Positions 59,701-64,000 of a stretch of 64,000 nt of DNA are shown piece after piece. Each line of letters begins with the position of its first letter. The stretch's first letter is position 1. The stretch lies in assembly GCF_963675165.1 (NCBI RefSeq), contig NC_087378.1:1015001-1079000 (forward strand), written 5' to 3'. The notes beneath the pieces are model-generated. The model did not search any database. It was not told where the DNA came from and saw only the letters and a program-made list of their open reading frames with translations. The DNA comes from Halichondria panicea (taxonomy: Eukaryota; Porifera; Demospongiae; Suberitida; Halichondriidae). Both the position numbers and the translations under genes were made by a program.

Positions 59701-61718
59701 CACCTCCCTCTCATTCAAGGGCAACGACCTACTCATCACAGGATCACATGACACTCAGGTGAGCAAAACACTGAATAAATCCTGAATATCAATTGACATA
59801 GGCTTGAAACAAGCATAGCTGTTTATATATAGGAGAGAAACAGAGTTGAAACCTGTTCTTATGTGAATATAATCATACTGAACACTCTTTACTCCCGTAT
59901 GTAGGCTTGTTTCCTGAATACGACTGACCTGACTGAGGTGGCCTCCCTGCATTTCACAGACACAGTTCTGGACCTGGCTGTCTATGACCACACCCACCTA
60001 GTCATAGGCTCCACCTCCATACAGATCGTCGATATAGATGATCACGACAAGAGACAGACGGTAGCAGACGACACTAGTGACGATGAAAGTCTCGAAAACC
60101 CTCCCCTGCACTTGGCCAAGTTTGGCCCTCAGGGTCGACTGGTGACAGCCAGTGCTGAGAACAATGTAGTAAAGCTGTGGCCCCCAGTGGTGACCCAGAC
60201 AGGGGGCATCGTTACAATGCCTGAGGCTATGCTTGCAGTGGGTGAGGAGAGCCAGGGACGAGGCTCCATCTATTGGTGAGCTATAGTACAGTGTGTTGTA
60301 TGGGAGTAGAGGTGGGAATCAAGGTGGGAATTCTTGCCAACTGTGAGTGTTTTATTTAGTTGTTGGCTTGAAAATTTTCTTGAGTAGAGACGACATTGTA
60401 CAGTGTATGTTCCTAGTCTATGTAGAGCTTCAACTCTGTATTTCTTGCACCTTGTAACTACATGTATCTTCATATTTCAACCTTCCTCCATTCAGTCTGA
60501 GTGTGTCCCCCTCCCCCAATTGCCCGTGGTTGGCCGTGGGGTTCCAGCCTGGCAGGACGTTCTTACCACGAGGAAACAAGCTAGTCTACATTTATGACTG
60601 GGAGAGGAAAGAACTCAAGCAGATATTCGATGCAGGTACTTGCACAACTTTTACTGTGGGTATGGCTTCACTTCTATGTTGTTGTGCACGTAGCTAGAAT
60701 TATACAGTAAAGTGTAAGTTGTGGTGATCTGAAGTACTTATTTGAAGTGTATCTTCGTATAATATTATGGTGTGTTTTTATGACTACTTGCAGGTGAGGG
60801 TGGTCTACAGACAGGAGTCTATGTGACCTTCTCTCCTTGTGGCAGGTAAGCACCTTATTTCTATGAATGTGGGCTTGAAGGCACACACACCTATAGTCAA
60901 GTGGTTTTACCCTTATTTAAGAGTGAAAATGTTAACTGTACATTAATTAGGCAATGACGTTAATTTTACCTGCAGATTTGTGGCCATTGGATGTGCCAAA
61001 ACATTGTGTATCTGGGACCCAAAGAGTGGGGACCTCGTTCAAAAGTTCACCATTGAAAATGGTAAGTGTACACAACAACTACATTGCACTAGTGTATGGC
61101 TATAAATTCACAATTTCTACTTACTTTTATTATTATTATTTACTGTATTTAAATCCTCCAGGTGCTAAGATTAGCAGTGTGACATACTCTCCCAATGGCT
61201 GCCACCTAGCTACAGGGCTGAGCAATGGAGAGGTGCAGGTATTCGAGACCTCCTCTAGCAGTCCCGTCTTCTACCTTATGAGACACAAAGTGAGGGCACT
61301 ATAGTAGCCCCAGTACCAGGAGTACAGTACTTACTTAATGGCTAAATCTTTGACTGAATGATAGCTATTGTTTTACTGCTGTATATTAGTTGTTCCTCGC
61401 TCCGCATTTTAATGGCTTGTTCTGTTCGCATTCCTTCTACAGACTTCCCCAGTCACTGCAATGGCCTACTCTGAGAATGGCAAGCTCTTTGCTACTGGAC
61501 AACAGAACGGATGCTTACAACTCTGGGAGGGTGAGTTTTTTTCGAGCACTCTATGATATAACTCCCTTCATAGCAATTGAGCCGTTTCTGCCCCAGCTTA
61601 TGATCATAAAAATGTTACCATTTCCTAAACGTGCATTTTTTTGTATTTTGGTTTTATCCCCTCCTCCTCTCCCTGTACAGCCTATGGATGTGTGGTCTCA
61701 AACTCGACTGACAGTTAG
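52910..61718 (+). CDS. PH - BTK zinc finger - ankyrin - WD40 multidomain protein, 20 exons
   Basis: Exons: 52910-53065, 54280-54381, 54795-54876, 55210-55350, 55404-55596, 55796-56109, 56730-56888, 56956-57338, 57815-57880, 58145-58285, 58569-58792, 59010-59187, 59612-59758, 59905-60275, 60496-60635, 60794-60845, 60976-61061, 61162-61289, 61443-61530, 61681-61718. Total 1062 residues. PH domain (about 8-112): YKEGMLLKRQRG to RDQWLEAFK. BTK-type zinc motif (about 120-150): H-rich, GRWSCCANTRRDTIGC. Acidic linker with repeats EEEPPKIISPEKIS (about 225-330), then a disordered region. Ankyrin repeats (about 580-710): LLEHGANPNST, GNTPLMLACKNGHMDIVEFL, GRTPLHESCESGKAEIVDLL. WD40 blades (about 715-1060): HLVIGSTSIQIVD, GRFVAIGCAKTLCIWDP, ATGQQNGCLQLWE. 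PH-BTK suggests phosphoinositide binding at membranes; ankyrin and WD40 suggest scaffolding. I know no vertebrate protein with this order. Confidence 0.82.
53066..54279 (+). other. Intron 1 of the PH-BTK gene, 1.2 kb, no further feature seen
   Basis: AT-rich sequence without coding-like ORFs or obvious repeats. Confidence 0.6.
55079..55209. repeat. (CA)n-rich tract forming the exon 4 acceptor
   Basis: Interrupted CACACA/CACTCA runs end in CACACAG at the acceptor of exon 4 (55210). Confidence 0.9.
56688..56729. repeat. Poly-C and (CA)n tract at the exon 7 acceptor
   Basis: Runs into CACAG at the exon 7 acceptor (56729). Confidence 0.9.
57971..58107. repeat. 68-bp tandem duplication in intron 9 of the PH-BTK gene
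   Basis: Two nearly identical units starting TGGCCACAAAAGCTTCTAAA, at 57971 and 58039. Confidence 0.95.
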
Positions 61719-62507
61719 TCTCCATTGACGAGGACAACAGCTGGCGCACACACAACACTAATGGAGCACTCTAATACATGACTCACTGAACGTTTCAACT
61801 CTTGCAAACCTTTTTTTTCGTTTTGTTGCATGTGTGTGTGTATGTTGATATTGTGTGTGTATTTTTATCTGGCATATAAACATGTTTTTCATCACCTGCT
61901 TTCTTTTTATTTAAGTGTTTGGGCTGATACAATAATTATAGTAAAATTGTTGCAACAAAAATTTTTATGGTTGGTCAATTAATAATTGTTTGAGGGCGGC
62001 GGGTAAGCTGCTCTTGTCAATTATAAAGGGGATCCCCGGGGAGTTTCCCTAATATCTCGCATTGTGTGCGTATTTACGTACGTTACATGCAGGCCAGCCA
62101 GCTAGCCTTCATACTTGGTTATAATACCTCCAACAAGTCAAGGATCTATTACTGATTGAGGTGATTATGATAGTGCCAATGTTTAGATCTATTCCTCCAT
62201 TCAGTGTATATATAATAGGGTTGTACCAACAGGCACACTTATAAACTGCATGCATGTGCACACATTATGTAACTTATTATCCTCATACCCTAATGTGTAT
62301 GTGCATGTCGTTAAGTTTTTAATCGATATATTTGATATTCGATATTCAGTATTAAACGTACAGTAAAATTTGGGAAAGAAGCAGTTCTGATTCTGATCTT
62401 GTGTGGTACCTCCTCTAATATTATTCATAACTTTCAGTATGATGCAAAGATAAGCACAAGGAATGTGCCCACTGTGCATTACAAACCACCTTCTTTTGTC
62501 TGCATAG
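61719..62507. other. Gap between the PH-BTK gene and the macrodomain gene
   Basis: Holds the 3'UTR of the upstream gene and presumably the 5' end of the next, but no start codon that splices in frame to 62508 could be chosen with confidence. No repeat of note. Confidence 0.5.
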
Positions 62508-64000
62508 GACTACAGCCCCAACCTCGTGAGACGAATGGCACAATCTGATTTAGCCGCCTGTAGCTACACGTACACAGTGGTGCTGCTTGAGAATGTTCCA
62601 CCAATCAGCAAGAACACTGATGAACAGACTAGACAGGTAGCTTGCATTATTCTGGTGTTACTTATGACATTTTGCTCTCCTTGCAGAAAGTACTGATTCC
62701 ACTGGGGTACAATGAAGGCAGGCTCACCAACATTATGTCTGCCAGCTATGTTGGTGGTGGAGAAGAGGTGAAGTCAGGAGCTGTCTACAAACTCTACGGA
62801 AGTAAGTTTTGTTCAGCATATTCAAACCTGATGTTATTCTAATCTTACATGTCCACTTCGCAGAGAAAAATGTTACAGAGCTCAAGTCTGTGAAACTGCT
62901 GGTACGTGAATACAAATCTAGCATGCTAACTTATTCATTTTTCACTGTTATTACACACAGTATCACATGACTGAGACTATATCCAACTCGGTGAAGATCG
63001 AAATTAGCAGCACTTCAATAATTGCCAAGGCTTTGATGAAAGCCAAAAATGGATATCAACACTGCTTGACATTTAGCAAGGCTGGAGGCCGTAAAGCTAT
63101 TATCAGTGGTCCGTCCGCGACTGTGGAAGCTTTCTGTGACTACCTCAATGAGCAAAGTGCTGAGCTGCTACTGTCAGCCTCAACCAATCCACCAATTCCT
63201 GATGAAACGTCAATCCACAATACCAAACCAGCCAATTCTGTTGCACCAGCTAAGGAAACCATTGATGACTCTGTTCATGCGGCTACTGCGATGCCTTTGA
63301 CAACCCCTCCTCAGAGTGTGTATGACAATATGAGTCCTGATGCATTGGCCCTTCTTGAAAAGCTACCCATAGGCCAAATCGAGGGTGTCTACTACAACCC
63401 CACGGCTGGGAAGGTTCTCATTGACAAGGAGAGTGCTGAGAAAGAAGATGAGAGAATCACGAAGTTCCAAACTGCATACCAGTCCATTTTGAGTAGAAAA
63501 GTGAAGACTATTGAAGTGCCAATCCCTGCAACTGTGTCTCCCGATGCTCTGGCTAATCTCATTCATCAGTATAACCAGACCTACGACCAGTGTGTATTCT
63601 CAGTACAAGAAGGGGAATTTCCCTGTGTGAAGATTGTCTCAACCTCTTCTCGACAACACGATCAAGCCAGAACTCTCTTAACAGAGGAACTTGTCAAAAT
63701 GGTTAGCCTTATTCTACCTGCTGTCAGCAAGTGTGAAGTCATCCATCTTTCTAAAACTCGGACACTGACACTGAAGAAGGCAAACATTGTGGAGGAACAA
63801 GTTGACATCATTGTGAATCCAGCAAACGATAGATTGTCTCACGGAGGTGGTGTTGCAGCTGCATTGGATAATGCTAGCCAAGGGCAACTACAAACGTTTT
63901 CGAATCGTTACACTAAAAAAAAAGGCAAAGTGCCTGTTGGGAACATTGCAATCACACCCGGAGGGGGGGCATTGAAGTGTGACAATGTGATTCACGCTGT
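62508..64000 (+). CDS. Macrodomain protein, PARP14-like, partial at both ends
   Basis: Visible exons: 62508-62636, 62687-62801, 62864-62901 and 62961 to beyond the window, about 440 residues. The N-terminal part (YTYTVVLLENVPPISKNTDE; ISNSVKIEISSTSIIAKALM) looks like RRM-like or beta-alpha repeats, as in PARP14-type proteins. A macrodomain starts near 63760 with LTLKKANIVEEQVDIIVNPA, the loop LSHGGGVAAALDNA and PVGNIAITPGGGALKCDNVIHAV. This fold binds ADP-ribose. Whether more macrodomains, a WWE or a PARP catalytic domain follows cannot be seen. The start codon is not identified; the first exon drawn begins at an acceptor (GCATAG). Confidence 0.75.

Overview
The window is animal (metazoan) nuclear DNA: intron-rich genes with GT-AG introns, AATAAA signals and dense short repeats. 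The best guess is a sponge, probably a demosponge. The reasons are the compact head-to-head and tail-to-tail gene order, a cofactor-independent phosphoglycerate mutase, and an intronless secreted Cys-rich gene of a type I associate with sponges and cnidarians. Another early-branching animal cannot be excluded. All exon models were read by eye; in every complete model the summed exon length is a whole number of codons.

Layout. EEF1A (+, 65-2702) and NHLRC2 (+, 3091-7957) are followed by a repeat-bearing gap and an orphan disordered-protein gene (+, about 10010-11649). Cofactor-independent phosphoglycerate mutase (iPGM) runs on the minus strand (12941-23603) with a 5.2 kb last intron. It shares a 134 bp divergent promoter region with a PAAT (C10orf88) homologue (+, 23738-25061). 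PAAT converges on a UBTD1/2 homologue (-, 25166-26343). DNAJC19/TIM14 (-, 26596-27025) and an FBXO25/FBXO32 homologue (+, 27247-28883) are again divergent. FBXO converges on SNRNP200/Brr2 (-, 29071-50548; 40 exons, 2154 codons), whose introns hold several inverted-repeat elements and a complete nested intronless gene with its own TATA box (42028-43068).

A TIR-bounded segment (about 50769-52764) lies just upstream of SNRNP200. It carries two convergent genes, a SWIM zinc-finger + YqaJ-type nuclease and a THAP protein, and looks like a DNA transposon or its internally deleted derivative. Next is a 20-exon gene (52910-61718) encoding an unusual PH - BTK zinc finger - acidic linker - ankyrin - WD40 protein. 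The window ends inside a PARP14-like macrodomain gene (62508 to beyond 64000).

Functional mix. Most genes are single-copy housekeeping genes: translation elongation, glycolysis, mitochondrial import, splicing and ubiquitin functions. They share no pathway. The novelty lies in the YqaJ/THAP element, the PH-BTK-ANK-WD40 fusion, minisatellites grown out of splice-site sequence in EEF1A and iPGM, and a varied set of small non-autonomous DNA elements, some with clear target-site duplications.
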